Below, piece after piece: positions 12,239-23,870 of a stretch of 64,000 nucleotides of DNA. How positions within the stretch are numbered: the first letter of the stretch is position 1; each line of letters opens with the position of its first letter. Below the pieces are notes generated by a model. It was not told the DNA's origin. It did not search any database and saw only the letters and a program-made list of their open reading frames with translations. A program made the position numbers and the translations under genes. This DNA comes from Pelodera strongyloides (lineage: Eukaryota; Nematoda; Chromadorea; Rhabditida; Rhabditidae): contig JAANDG010000297.1 in NCBI GenBank assembly GCA_036852015.1, positions 109,294 through 173,293 of the forward strand, given 5' to 3'.

Positions 12239-12551
12239 TTAGTAACATCGGGCGCCTACCTTGAATTGTCCCGTTGCAATATACTTCACACAATATGGAA
12301 CATCGTCTCCGTAATACTCCGTAATACTCCATAACATTGAAACATCCCTCCTCATCGAGACAAGTTTCTCATATACATTTTGGACCCAATATCGCCGCAT
12401 TTGTCGATAATTGTAGCATTCTGTAGTGATCTCCTTGAGCTTCTAAATAACTGCGTTATGCGTAATTTTGCAAGCAGAAACATTAGTAGCAAGACCAAGC
12501 AAGGTGGATAACGTTGTATGAATGGTGTTCCTTTTTTGAATCTCTACAGCC

Positions 12552-12615
12552 GTGTTTGTGGGTAGCGCACGCGACTCTCAATCCATAGGTCGGGGGTTCG
12601 ATCATTGAACTGGAG
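12552..12615 (+). repeat. tRNA-like SINE head
   Basis: TGTGGGTAGCGCACGCGAC and GGGGGTTCGATC resemble tRNA internal promoter boxes. The partner copy is at 46711-46778. Marks the end of the duplicated segment. Confidence 0.5.
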
Positions 12616-12928
12616 GCAAATAAACATAGCAACAGAGTTATTCTCTGGAATGCATGGCAAAAACAGCAACGTCAATAATAAATTGGATATGTACGTTTCC
12701 CGAGATGAAAGACCTCTGCCACAGACTGCAGAACCTCAGTTGGTCATTATTTATTATTGGAACACATAAGTTAAATATACAAACAAAAACATTTTATTGT
12801 AAGAGTAGAGTACATTTGTTATGACAGCAAATTATTGTATTATATTTGTTAGTTATATAATCATTTCTAGTTTTCGTTTTGTATTTCTTGTTGCATACAT
12901 GTCTTCCTGATTGTCCTCGATGAGCCAG

Positions 12929-15900
12929 TTACCACAAATACCTCGCTCTAAAAAAGTAACGTTAAAAATATCAAACTGGTTTAGTATATTTTAATATTAT
13001 ATACTTGCCTTCTGTCGGAAAGGTACATTTGGAAAAAAATAGAACAAAAGGAAACAATATACAAAGAGAAAACAAGTTGTTATTCTTTGTGTAGTCTAAG
13101 ATTTGCGTTGAATAACTTACATTATTGATACGATATAAGGTAGATTCCAATGTAGCAGCTCACATGAGGAGCGAGCATCTTTTCCAGTTTCTGCGGCACT
13201 TATTTCTCCCTCTTTTCCTTCTTCGTACAGAATTTGGAACCTATGTATAAGAGATTGTTTGTTGGTAAACTAAGTTATAACATTTCACAGAGTGTGCATT
13301 TCATTTGAAAGCGGCGGACATCAAACACACGACGCAATTTGTGTATCTCACTATGTATGTAAACCAGGCTGTTATAGTCCGAAATAAAAGTTAGACTTTG
13401 CACGCCCATGCTTACCGAAAGTACTCGCACATTAACTTCAATTGTTCTTCCGTTTTTCCAGACTCTCTTACGATCAGCCGGTCGTAATTTGCATATTTTG
13501 CTTGCGGAATTAGATCTGTCAGTTCGCAATAATTGATGAAACTGTGATGCCAAGATCCGAAAGATGCGTTCTGAAAAGCGGAATTTCTTTAAATTCATTG
13601 CAACGTGAAACGTGAAGGAAAGGGTCGCGCAGAAAAACGGTATGAGCGGCGCGCAAAGAGAGATGACCGTAGCTAGTGCCGCCCAGTTAGTTCTGTTAAC
13701 AGGGTAGGCAGGCCAGAGGCCGTATTCACCAACCCACAGGGAGCCCTCCCTAGGCTCACGGTCGCTCTGAATCTCTTCTGTTCTCACACTCTCTACGCAC
13801 TCTTTGACTCCCTGGGGAGGCCAATGGGGGCTCCCTGGGTGTTGGTGAATACGGCCACAGATGTGAGCGTAAGGCAGGCCGGCAGGCGACGGAAGGGCTA
13901 GGGGTGCGCGCCTCATTAAAATTTTTGGCCGCCTTTTGGCAAAGTTTCCTCAGTGTAGTCTTAATTAGAGTTGTATATAAGTGAAAGTATATCGCATACC
14001 TTGAGTTGTTCAGTTGCAATATACTTTACACAATATGGAACATCGTCTCCGTAATACTCCATAATATTGAAACATCCATCTTCGTCGAGACAAATTTTGT
14101 CGTACACATTTTGAACCCAATATCGTCGCATTTGTCGATAATTGTAGCATTCTGTAGTGATCTCCTTGAGCTTCTAAATAAATGCCAGCTCATGTCATGA
14201 TGCAGAGTTGCCTGTTTACAGAGCCGAACGTCTCGGAATCGAAGGCGGAGACAGATCTTGAGAATAGATTGAGGGAGTCTCATAATAACCACTCTGACTC
14301 AGCGAGTTTTTTTTCTGAGCGAACATGAAGAATAAAACAAAAATATGTAACAGCAAATGGGTAAACCCAATCCACCAGAGGAAAGAGATCAAATAATTTG
14401 ACTTCACTACAATCACTACTAGGGATGAAGAATGTGAAAAGAAAAGATTACCAAAAACAAAAGCATATTTGAAGCATACGAGCGCACAAGGTAATAAGGC
14501 AAATAGAAAGTTTCAAGATGAGTATGCAAATTCATAATTAAAGGAAATATGTACCCACTTTTTGAAGTTAAGCTATATCATAAAACTTGTGGTGTTCCAC
14601 ACTCACGAAACAACAAATTGTACAAAAGTTTCCCGGTTAAAGCGAAATGCTAGCCCCTTTGGAAAATTTGCATACGATAAAAAAATCCTATGGATCCTAC
14701 GCTAATTTTGTACGATCGTCCACGGCAATCGTACAAAATTAGCATAGGATACATATGACTTGCGTATCATATGCAAATTTTCCAAAGAGGCTAGCATTTC
14801 GCTTTAACAGAAAATGATTTGCAAAGATGACAGTTTGCATAGTAAACGCGTATAATGCGTATATTCATCCTAAATCATTTCTAACAAAAATTTGTATTCA
14901 TATCGGAAGTGATGTGCAGGGTGTTACAGATTTCAACAAATATGTGCATAACGCATGCAAAATCGAATGTTCGAAGTTACGTATTCAGTCGCCTATTTAA
15001 AGGGACAGGCCCATCAAATTAAACCTATATTTACGATTTCGTCTTAATTTTTATCTTAAAAGTGTTTATTTCAATACATGCAAACCAAATTTTATCGACA
15101 TTCACCCCCGGGAACTTTTTCCGACGAGCGCATCCAAAAATGTATACCGTTGCCTGACCCATCCTCTCGTTGTCTATCCGCCCTGGTTGTCTGCTCTCTC
15201 GGTTTTTTTCTCTGGCACCTCTTTATTGAGCATACTCTCTCAAAAAAGTTCCCCGCGGTGAATGTGGATAAAAATTAGTGTGTATATATTGTAATAAACG
15301 CTGCTAATAAAAAATAAAATGAAATCGTAAATATATGTTTCTTTTGATGGGCATGTCCCTTTAAGCGCACGCGTGGCACGGATCTGCTACGGCTTGTTTT
15401 GACGTTTTGTCGCATGATTCGCTTGATGAAATGTTCAATGAAAACACGTACGGCAAAATGGGGAAATGTACGCCCTTTTTGATGTTAAGCTGTATTAAAG
15501 GGAATATGTAGGCCCTTTTTGAAGTTAAGCTGTATTAATAGAATGCGTGTTGCCCATTAAAGGAACAGGCCCATCAAAATAAACATATATTTACGATTTC
15601 ATGTTACTTTTTATTAGCAGCGTTTATTACAATATATACACATTAATTTTTATCCACATTCACCCCGGGGAACTTTTTTACGACGCGCCCAACTCATAAG
15701 GGTACCGTAGTTGCATCAATTTAGTCCTAGTAACTCTTTTACTTCGCGCATGTTAAAACACAGTTGCAAAATTACGCATGAAAGACAGGGAGAGCAGACA
15801 ACCAGAGCGATAGACAACGAGAGGAAGGGCCAGGCAACGGTATACATTTGCGAATGCGCTCGTCGGAAAAAGTTCCCCGGGGTGAATGGCGATAAAATTT

Positions 15901-18793
15901 GGTTTGCATATATTATAATAAACACTTAATAAAAATTAAGACGAAATCGTAAATATAGGTTCAATTTGATGGGCCTGTCCCTTTAAGGAAACAATAACAA
16001 AAGTTGTCTACAATTAGCCACTTAAAAGAAAATCAATTACAAAGCTCGCCTTTTCCATAGTAAACGCTAATTCGGAACCCTTGCATAAATTTGGGTCCGA
16101 TTGAATAAATTTCAGTTTAAATCGGCAAATAGCAAGATTCAAGATGCAGCGCATTCCAATTTCGTATTTACATATTCAGTCGCCTATTTAAATTAACGTC
16201 TGGTATGGAAACGCTAGTTTCGCTTTTTTTTTGCTCATTTTGAGTGCCTACATATTCGCTTTAATAGAATGTGTGTTCCTAGCTGTATTAATAGAATGTG
16301 TGTTCCTCATTAAAGGGACAGGCCCACCGATATAAACCTACGATTATTATTTGTTTATAATTCATAAAAAGGGTATTTATTACAATATATACAAACTAAA
16401 TATTATTCTGATTCACCATGGGGAAGTTTTTCCTATGAGCTTTCCTTACAGAAGGTATCGTAGACAGGTTATTTGCATAGTCATTTTCATACACACCTTT
16501 GTCGGAAAGGGAAGTTAAGTCGTTTGCATATCCACATCAAAGGTGTGTATGCAAATGATTGTGCAAATGACCTGTCTACGGTACCTTCTGTAAGGAAAAC
16601 TCACAGGAAAAACTTCCCCATGGTAAATCTGAATAATATTTAGTTTGTATATATTATAATAAATACCCTTTTTATGAATTATGAACAAATAATAAACGTA
16701 GGTTTATATCGGTGGGCCTGTCCCTTTAAGGAAACAACAACAAAAATTGTTAAAAGTTTCCCATTTAAAAGAAAATGATTTTCAAAATTCACCTTTTTCA
16801 TAGTAAAAGCGTTGACTGACACCCTGGCTTACCCGGCAGTTCTGATGGAGCAAATTTTAGCATATGTGTGCAAACATCGTCATATAGCGTGGAACAGCGA
16901 CATATTTGCATGCAAATCAGAATATTCGAATTTACATATTCAGTCGCCTACTTAAATTCATGTCTGATGTGGAAACTCCAGTTTCGCAGTTGTTTTGCGC
17001 ATTTTGTGTGCCTACATATTCCCTTTAAAGGAGGAGGCTCACGAGAATGAAGTGCTCAAATAGTTCCCTTTTATCGAAAGATGATGTTATTAATTTCCGG
17101 AAAACATGCTTTACAAAGCAAAAATTTTTAATTGGTAGGAGTAAAAAAAAATGAATTCTATCAAAATTTTGGATCGTAGTGAATAGTTGATTTCTATAGT
17201 GGGCACGCAAATTTACAAGCCATTTTGCAAGCCAGAACAAAATTTGCATGCCCAATATGGAAATCAAATCAACTGTTTACTACGATGAAAATTTTGATAG
17301 AATTCCTAGTTTTATATTGACTTACTCCTTCCAATTAAAAGCTTTTGCTTTGTAAAGCATGTCTTTCGGAAATTAATAACATAATCTTTCGATAAAAGGA
17401 AAATATTTGAGCACTTCATTCTTGTTAGCCTCAAGGATATATGTGCCCCGTCAAAAACAAGCCGAACATTAGCAGATCCGTGCCAAGCGGGGGGCGACTG
17501 AATACGTAACTTCGAACATTCGAGTTTGCATGCATTATGCACATATTTGTTGAAATCTGTAATTTACATGGGCGTCTTGGACATTTGCTGTTTTACGGTA
17601 TGAGCGATGAGCACATCGGAAAACGTCTCACAGGGTTAATGAAGGCGACATTTGTTTTGTATATATTGCAATAAAAATGGTTTACAATCATTATATACGT
17701 ATCGTAAACATAGGTTTACTTTGATGGACCTGTCCCTTTACTGCATGTCTGGTATGAAAACGCCAGTTTCGTGTTTTTTTTGCGCATTTTGGCTGCATAC
17801 ATATTCGCTTTAATGAGAAGGCTTACCCAACATGTTTCGTCATCACTGGCAAATCGCTCAAAATATTCAACAAAGGTAGATCCTATCTAAACATATAAAG
17901 TTCTAAATTATGCTCATTTACACATGCTGCGTACATATACAGGCGTCGTTATGTGTTTCAAAAACCAGCTGATATTTCGTCTTGAAATAGGTATATCAAA
18001 GAAACTAACCAGTCGTATATCTGTGCAATAATTCCTCCTTCCATGCATTGCATCTTGGAATTTATAGATATTTCTCGTTTTTGCAACAGCAGACAACCCT
18101 TCATATATTGTACGAATATAAAATGGCTGGAAAAAAGAACATCCACGTCGAATATAAGGCAATGTTTAGCGGGGTGCTAGCTAGCTAAGTACTTCTCTAC
18201 ATTTACATTACTTAGCCTTCTTATTAAAGAGAATATGTATGCAGTCAAAATGTGCAAAAAAAGCACTTACCATCATCGGGTCAAAAGACGTAATGATCGG
18301 ATAATGAACTATCGTCTTTTGGTCAGCGCCTATGTACAAGCATGTTCCTTTTTGGTCGCCAGGTGTGTCCCTGTAGTAAATTCTGTCGTAATACCCGACA
18401 AAGTCAAATCTTTTGTATGAGAATTGGGAGCATCGAAAATCTGAAAGTTGAGAGAACCATCAGGCAAGAAACAATGCAAACATATTACCATATGAATCAT
18501 TTTTGCTGGGTGGAGTTACCGCAAGCTCTTTTTTGATACGTCCTTCTTTCAAACTCTTTTCAATACATATGTATATCGTCTCACTAACAAGCCACACTCT
18601 CCAAAAACTATTGTTTATCTGAACTCTGAACTATCATGTTAATTACGCACTGACCCACTGGTTTCTGAAAACGTTTCTTTACTTGGTGCATGGTTTCAAA
18701 GTCATCCGTTGTATCCCGTTCAAAAGCTGTGGTTTGGCAGAATAGAAGAAATATAAGGATTGAGCAAGTAAAAATTGGTCGAAATAGCCGCAT
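12929..18793 (-). CDS. Form LB gene 1 (8 exons, 317 aa): predicted secreted Cys-rich paralogue of form A
   Basis: Minus-strand exons in gene order: 18793-18655, 18440-18271, 18126-18010, 17886-17827, 14173-14000, 13570-13416, 13240-13121, 12947-12929. Splice sites are GT-AG and phases run 1,0,0,0,0,2,2; the sum is 318 codons. The start MRLFRPIFTCSILIFLLFC gives a signal peptide; an upstream in-frame Met would only dilute it. Conserved blocks are DFRC (exon 2), NYCTD (exon 3), STFVEYFERF..DDETCW (exon 4), the four-cysteine exon 5 (CYNYRQMRRYW, PYCVKYIA) and SFGSWHHSFINYC (exon 6). It ends with ..IIARYLW and has no membrane exon. Intron 4 is 3.65 kb and packed with nested MITEs. The last exon is the least certain: a second frame through it (GICGN..EDNQEDMY) is also conserved. 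Function unknown. Confidence 0.78.
13716..13856. mobile_element. MITE, GAGGCCGTATTCACCA family, in LB1 intron 5
   Basis: 141 bp. It begins GAGGCCGTATTCACCAACCC and ends GGGTGTTGGTGAATACGGCC, with GGGAGCCC/GGGGGCTCCC inside the arms. Clear terminal inverted repeats; the target duplication is not obvious. Confidence 0.7.
14641..14803. mobile_element. TTAA foldback MITE, AGCGAAATGCTAGCC type
   Basis: 163 bp, almost entirely two arms of about 75 bp (from AGCGAAATGCTAGCC to CTAATTTTGTACGAT) around a short loop. TTAA flanks on both sides. Lies in LB1 intron 4 inside older MITE sequence. Confidence 0.8.
15001..15360. mobile_element. TTAA MITE, AGGGACAGGCCCATC family
   Basis: 360 bp between TTAA sites. 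The ends are AGGGACAGGCCCATCAAA and TTTTGATGGGCATGTCCCT. Shares subterminal AAACCTATATTTACGATTTC and GGGAACTTTTTCCGACGAGC with the next element. Confidence 0.75.
15499..16260. mobile_element. TTAA MITE (AGGGAATATGTAGGC family) carrying a nested MITE
   Basis: Outer element with ends AGGGAATATGTAGGCCC and TGCCTACATATTCGCT between TTAA sites. An uninterrupted relative lies at 47373-47707. The inner element (15561-15982) sits at the TTAA of CCCATTAAGGAAAC, and that empty site is visible in the relative. Confidence 0.75.
15561..15982. mobile_element. Nested TTAA MITE, AGGRACAGGCCCATC family
   Basis: 422 bp with ends AGGAACAGGCCCATCAAA and TTTGATGGGCCTGTCCCT, flanked by TTAA on each side. Inserted into the AGGGAATATG-type element. 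Confidence 0.78.
16314..16725. mobile_element. Nested foldback TTAA MITE, AGGGACAGGCCCACCG type
   Basis: 412 bp, nearly all two long arms of about 190 bp (from AGGGACAGGCCCACCGATAT to the CTTACAGAAGGT region), flanked by TTAA. It lies in the same site of a second AGGGAATATG-type element (remainder 16265-17024) as the element at 15561-15982 does in the first. Confidence 0.8.
17034..17432. mobile_element. Foldback element, GAGGCTCACGAGAATGAAG type
   Basis: 399 bp with arms of about 170 bp. The ends are GAGGCTCACGAGAATGAAGT and ACTTCATTCTTGTTAGCCTC. A one-arm relative lies at about 30145-30352. In LB1 intron 4. Confidence 0.75.
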
Positions 18794-19639
18794 CGCAGCA
18801 ATGTAGAGGATGCAATGTTGATATGCAAATACTCCGAGCAACTTAAATTCAAATCTACTTATTTGCATGCATTAACATCAGTAATCGCCGTCGTTGGAAC
18901 AAGTTTCGCGTTTACTGTAATTCAAGGGATAGGGGCACTAGGTTGGAATTGCACATTTTTAAACATTTTATATGATAGTATAGACTATGCTGGATAGGAA
19001 AATTACAGTAAATCAGGAAAACAATAGGAAAATTACAGTAAATTGTCTTTGCTCTTCGAGGCAGGAGTTTCCTCAAAAACGAAGCTACATCGAATAACCG
19101 GACAGCAGCCGTAGTTGAACGGTACGCCAAACAGTGTCAAATAGCGTGATAGAGCTGGAGACGCTAGAAAATTCAGGGCTTTATATTCACGCTCTATATA
19201 TAACAACTCTCTCTACACCTCTAGTCCTGTCACTCCATTTCACACTTGTAACGCAGTTTGGTACACCGTTTAAATACGGCTGCGGCAGGCCGGTTGTTTT
19301 ATAAATGCGAGGTAGCTTAGCTTCTGAGCATGCTCCTGACTCAAGGAGCCAATAGACCAAGACGCCAAGAGCCAATGTGTTTTGAGAACCAAAACACCGT
19401 GATTTCGGTTCCTACTTACCATCATACCATGCATTGTTCTTGAGACGGCCAGTGACAACTTTGAAACCACCCCCAGGCGAGGGTATCATGGGCGATCCCT
19501 GAAAAATTTTTCATCTGGAACTCGTCGCCTACTGCTCAGGACCTCTGCGGAACATGTCATAAGCTCACTTCGAAATTGAATTTTGAACTCCCTTGAATAA
19601 AAGCGCACGCACTTGTGGCGTAAAAGATTTACAAAACAC
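18794..19639. other. 5' flank of LB1
   Basis: Includes ATATGCAAAT (octamer-like) near 18820, a duplicated AGGAAAATTACAGTAAAT (18997-19042) and a TATATATAA near 19194. The first degenerate CACGGTGTTTTGAGAACC hairpin copies start near 19375. No gene recognised. Confidence 0.4.
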
Positions 19640-19849
19640 GCTATTTCAGCTCCTACGTACCACGGTGTTTTGAGATCAAAACACCGTGATTTCAGTTACG
19701 AGTTACCACGGAGTTTTGAGTACCGGAACCCCATAATTTCAGTTCCTAACCTTACCACGATGTTCTGAGAAGCAAAACGCTGTGATTTCCGTTCCTAATT
19801 ACCACTGTGCTTTGAGAACCAAAACATCGTGATTTCAGCTCCTACTTAC
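19640..19849. repeat. Diverged 45-47-bp hairpin repeats leading into the array
   Basis: Four or five diverged units of CACGGTGTTTTGAGAACCAA + AACACCGTG + ATTTCAGTTCCTACTTAC type. The stem is longer (about 12 bp, loop AGAAC) than in the main array, so these look like the older form. Confidence 0.75.
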
Positions 19850-22800
19850 CACGGTGTTTGAGAAACATCGTGATTTCAGCTCCTACTTACCACGGTGTTT
19901 GAGAAACACCGTGATTTCAGCTCCTACTTACCACGGTGTTTGAGAAACACCGTGATTTCAGCTCCTACTTACCACGGTGCTTGAGAAACACCGTGATTTC
20001 AGCTCCTACTTACCACGGTGTTTGAGAAACACCGTGATTTCAGCTCCTACTTACCACGGTGTTTGAGAAACACCGTGATTTCAGCTCCTACTTACCACGG
20101 TGTTTGAGAAACATCGTGATTTCAGCTCCTACTTACCACGGTGTTTGAGAAACACCGTGATTTCAGCTCCTACTTACCACGGTGTTTGAGAAACACCGTG
20201 ATTTCAGCTCCTACTTACCACGGTGTTTGAGAAACATCGTGATTTCAGCTCCTACTTACCACGGTGTTTGAGAAACACCGTGATTTCAGCTCCTACTTAC
20301 CACGGTGTTTGAGAAACACCGTGATTTCAGCTCCTACTTACCACGGTGTTTGAGAAACACCGTGATTTCAGCTCCTACTTACCACGGTGTTTGAGAAACA
20401 CCGTGATTTCAGCTCCTACTTACCACGGTGTTTGAGAAACACCGTGATTTCAGCTCCTACTTACCACGGTGTTTGAGAAACACCGTGATTTCAGCTCCTA
20501 CTTACCACGGTGTTTGAGAAACACCGTGATTTCAGCTCCTACTTACCACGGTTTTTGAGAAACACCGTGATTTCAGCTCCTACTTACCACGGTGTTTGAG
20601 AAACACCGTGATTTCAGCTCCTACTTACCACGGTGTTTGAGAAACATCGTGATTTCAGCTCCTACTTACCACGGTGTTTGAGAAACACCGTGATTTCAGC
20701 TCCTACTTACCACGGTGTTTGAGAAACACCGTGATTTCAGCTCCTACTTACCACGGTGTTTGAGAAACACCGTGATTTCAGCTCCTACTTACCACGGTGT
20801 TTGAGAAACACCGTGATTTCAGCTCCTACTTACCACGGTGTTTGAGAAACACCGTGATTTCAGCTCCTACTTACCACGGTGTTTGAGAAACATCGTGATT
20901 TCAGCTCCTACTTACCACGGTGTTTGAGAAACACCGTGATTTCAGCTCCTACTTACCACGGTGTTTGAGAAACATCGTGATTTCAGCTCCTACTTACCAC
21001 GGTGTTTGAGAAACACCGTGATTTCAGCTCCTACTTACCACGGTGTTTGAGAAACATCCGTGATTTCAGCTCCTACTTACCACGGTGTTTGAGAAACATC
21101 GTGATTTCAGCTCCTACTTACCACGGTGTTTGAGAAACACCGTGATTTCAGCTCCTACTTACCACGGTGTTTGAGAAACATCGTGATTTCAGCTCCTACT
21201 TACCACGGTGTTTGAGAAACATCGTGATTTCAGCTCCTACTTACCACGGTGTTTGAGAAACACCGTGATTTCAGCTCCTACTTACCACGGTGTTTGAGAA
21301 ACACCGTGATTTCAGCTCCTACTTACCACGTTGTTTGAGAAACACCGTGATTTCAGCTCCTACTTACCACGGTGTTTGAGAAACATCGTGATTTCAGCTC
21401 CTACTTACCACGGTGTTTGAGAAACACCGTGATTTCAGCTCCTACTTACCACGGTGTTTGAGAAACACCGTGATTTCAGCTCCTACTTACCACGGTGTTT
21501 GAGAAACATCGTGATTTCAGCTCCTACTTACCACGGTGTTTGAGAAACACCGTGATTTCAGCTCCTACTTACCACGGTGTTTGAGAAACATCGTGATTTC
21601 AGCTCCTACTTACCACGGTGTTTGAGAAACACCGTGATTTCAGCTCCTACTTACCACGGTGTTTGAGAAACACCGTGATTTCAGCTCCTACTTACCACGG
21701 TGTTTGAGAAACATCGTGATTTCAGCTCCTACTTACCACGGTGTTTGAGAAACACCGTGATTTCAGCTCCTACTTACCACGGTGTTTGAGAAACACCGTG
21801 ATTTCAGCTCCTACTTACCACGGTGTTTGAGAAACACCGTGATTTCAGCTCCTACTTACCACGGTGTTTGAGAAACACCGTGATTTCAGCTCCTACTTAC
21901 CACGGTGTTTGAGAAACATCGTGATTTCAGCTCCTACTTACCACGGTGTTTGAGAAACACCGTGATTTCAGCTCCTACTTACCACGGTGTTTGAGAAACA
22001 CCGTGATTTCAGCTCCTACTTACCACGGTGTTTGAGAAACACCGTGATTTCAGCTCCTACTTACCACGGTGTTTGAGAAACATCGTGATTTCAGCTCCTA
22101 CTTACCACGGTGTTTGAGAAACACCGTGATTTCAGCTCCTACTTACCACGGTGTTTGAGAAACACCGTGATTTCAGCTCCTACTTACCACGGTGTTTGAG
22201 AAACACCGTGATTTCAGCTCCTACTTACCACGGTGTTTGAGAAACATCCGTGATTTCAGCTCCTACTTACCACGGTGTTTGAGAAACACCGTGATTTTCA
22301 GCTCCTACTTACCACGGTGTTTGAGAAACACCGTGATTTCAGCTCCTACTTACCACGTTGTTTGAGAAACATCGTGTTTTCAGCTCCTACTTTCCCCGGT
22401 GTTTGAGAAACCATTTCCTACTTACCACGGTGTTTGAGAAAAACACCGTGATTTCAGCTCCTACTTACCACGGTGTTTGAGAAACACCGTGATTTCAGCT
22501 CCTACTTACCACGGTGTTTGAAAACATCGTGATTTCAGCTCCTACTTACCACGGTGTTTGAGAAACACCGTGATTTCAGCTCCTACTTACCACGGTGTTT
22601 GAGAAACACCGTGATTTCAGCTCCTACTTACCACGGTGTTTGAGAAACACCGTGATTTCAGCTCCTACTTACCACGGTGTTTGAGAAACATCGTGATTTC
22701 AGCTCCTACTTACCACGGTGTTTGAGAAACACCGTGATTTCAGCTCCTACTTACCACGGTGTTTGAGAAACACCGTGATTTCAGCTCCTACTTACCACGG

Positions 22801-23870
22801 TGTTTGAGAAACACCGTGATTTCAGCTCCTACTTACCACGGTGTTTGAGAAACACCGTGATTTCAGCTCCTACTTACCACGGTGTTTGAGAAACATCGTG
22901 ATTTCAGCTCCTACTTACCACGGTGTTTGAGAAACACCGTGATTTCAGCTCCTACTTACCACGGTGTTTGAGAAACACCGTGATTTCAGCTCCTACTTAC
23001 CACGGTGTTTGAGAAACTCCGTGATTTCAGCTCCTACTTACCACGGTGTTTGAGAAACACCGTGATTTCAGCTCCTACTTACCACGGTGTTTGAGAAACA
23101 CCGTGATTTCAGCTCCTACTTACCACGGTGTTTGAGAAACACCGTGATTTCAGCTCCTACTTACCACGGTGTTTGAGAAACACCGTGATTTCAGCTCCTA
23201 CTTACCACGGTGTTTGAGAAACACCGTGATTTCAGCTCCTACTTACCACGGTGTTTGAGAAACACCGTGATTTCAGCTCCTACTTACCACGGTGTTTGAG
23301 AAACACCGTGATTTCAGCTCCTACTTACCACGGTGTTTGAGAAACATCGTGATTTCAGCTCCTACTTACCACGGTGTTTGAGAAACACCGTGATTTCAGC
23401 TCCTACTTACCACGGTGTTTGAGAAACACCGTGATTTCAGCTCCTACTTACCACGGTGTTTGAGAAACACCGTGATTTCAGCTCCTACTTACCACGGTGT
23501 TTGAGAAACACCGTGATTTCAGCTCCTACTTACCACGGTGTTTGAGAAACACCGTGATTTCAGCTCCTACTTACCACGGTGTTTGAGAAACACCGTGATT
23601 TCAGCTCCTACTTACCACGGTGTTTGAGAAACATCGTGATTTCAGCTCCTACTTACCACGGTGTTTGAGAAACACCGTGATTTCAGCTCCTACTTACCAC
23701 GGTGTTTGAGAAACACCGTGATTTCAGCTCCTACTTACCACGGTGTTTGAGAAACACCGTGATTTCAGCTCCTACTTACCACGGTGTTTGAGAAACACCG
23801 TGATTTCAGCTCCTACTTACCACGGTGTTTGAGAAACACCGTGATTTCAGCTCCTACTTACCACGGTGTT
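19850..23870. repeat. Hairpin minisatellite: about 98 tandem copies of a 41-bp unit
   Basis: The unit is CACGGTGTTTGAGAAACACC followed by GTGATTTCAGCTCCTACTTAC. Its first 23 bases form a perfect hairpin: 10-bp stem CACGGTGTTT/AAACACCGTG and loop GAG. The most common variant changes ACACC to ACATC, which turns one G-C pair into G-T (G-U in a plus-strand RNA). Units are otherwise nearly identical, apart from a damaged patch at 22360-22450. The array is cut off on the right by the LTR element. It is not CRISPR, because the sequence between hairpins is constant. Confidence 0.97.

Larger units (their letters stand above)
10276..12442 (-). pseudogene. Extra set of LB exons 5-8 downstream of LB1 (decaying copy or alternative 3' cassette)
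   Basis: Minus-strand exon-like blocks 12442-12260, 11987-11833, 11133-11014 and 10294-10276 match LB exons 5-8 with splice sites kept. No signal-peptide half (exons 1-4) accompanies them; the nearest lies upstream in LB1. Exon 5 has lost one base in the ..EKLCLDEDGC.. region and gained a 10-bp tandem duplication, a net +9, so it stays open but replaces that stretch, including two cysteines, with unrelated residues. Exons 6 and 7 are intact. By synteny this set corresponds to the 3' half of LB2, not of LB1. It could be a pseudogene, or exons that LB1 exon 4 (phase 0) can splice to instead of its own exon 5. Confidence 0.6.
1..12620. repeat. Segmental duplication, copy 1 (partner 34033-46770)
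   Basis: From A exon 5 through the A 3' flank, several transposons and the spare LB exons 5-8, this segment aligns collinearly with 34033-46770. Exon differences are few (three bases in exon 6). Length differences come from discrete insertions: a Mutator-like element and a triplicated block here; a TTAA MITE, a 1.55-kb insert, a SINE-like insert and expanded ACTACTGTAAGC repeats in the partner. Homology fades near a tRNA-like sequence at about 12.6 kb. Confidence 0.85.

Noticed and set aside
13275..13916. 213-residue minus-strand frame
   Set aside because: It overlaps LB1 exon 6 in a different frame and runs through a MITE and splice sites; an overlap by-product.
14216..14416. Hydrophobic minus-strand frame as an alternative first exon for LB exons 5-8
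   Set aside because: The only nearby donor gives the wrong phase for exon 5, and LB exons 1-4 upstream fit better.
19850..23870. CRISPR-like array of palindromic repeats
   Set aside because: The 18 bp between hairpins is the same in every unit, there are no variable spacers or cas genes, and the setting is eukaryotic. It is a minisatellite.
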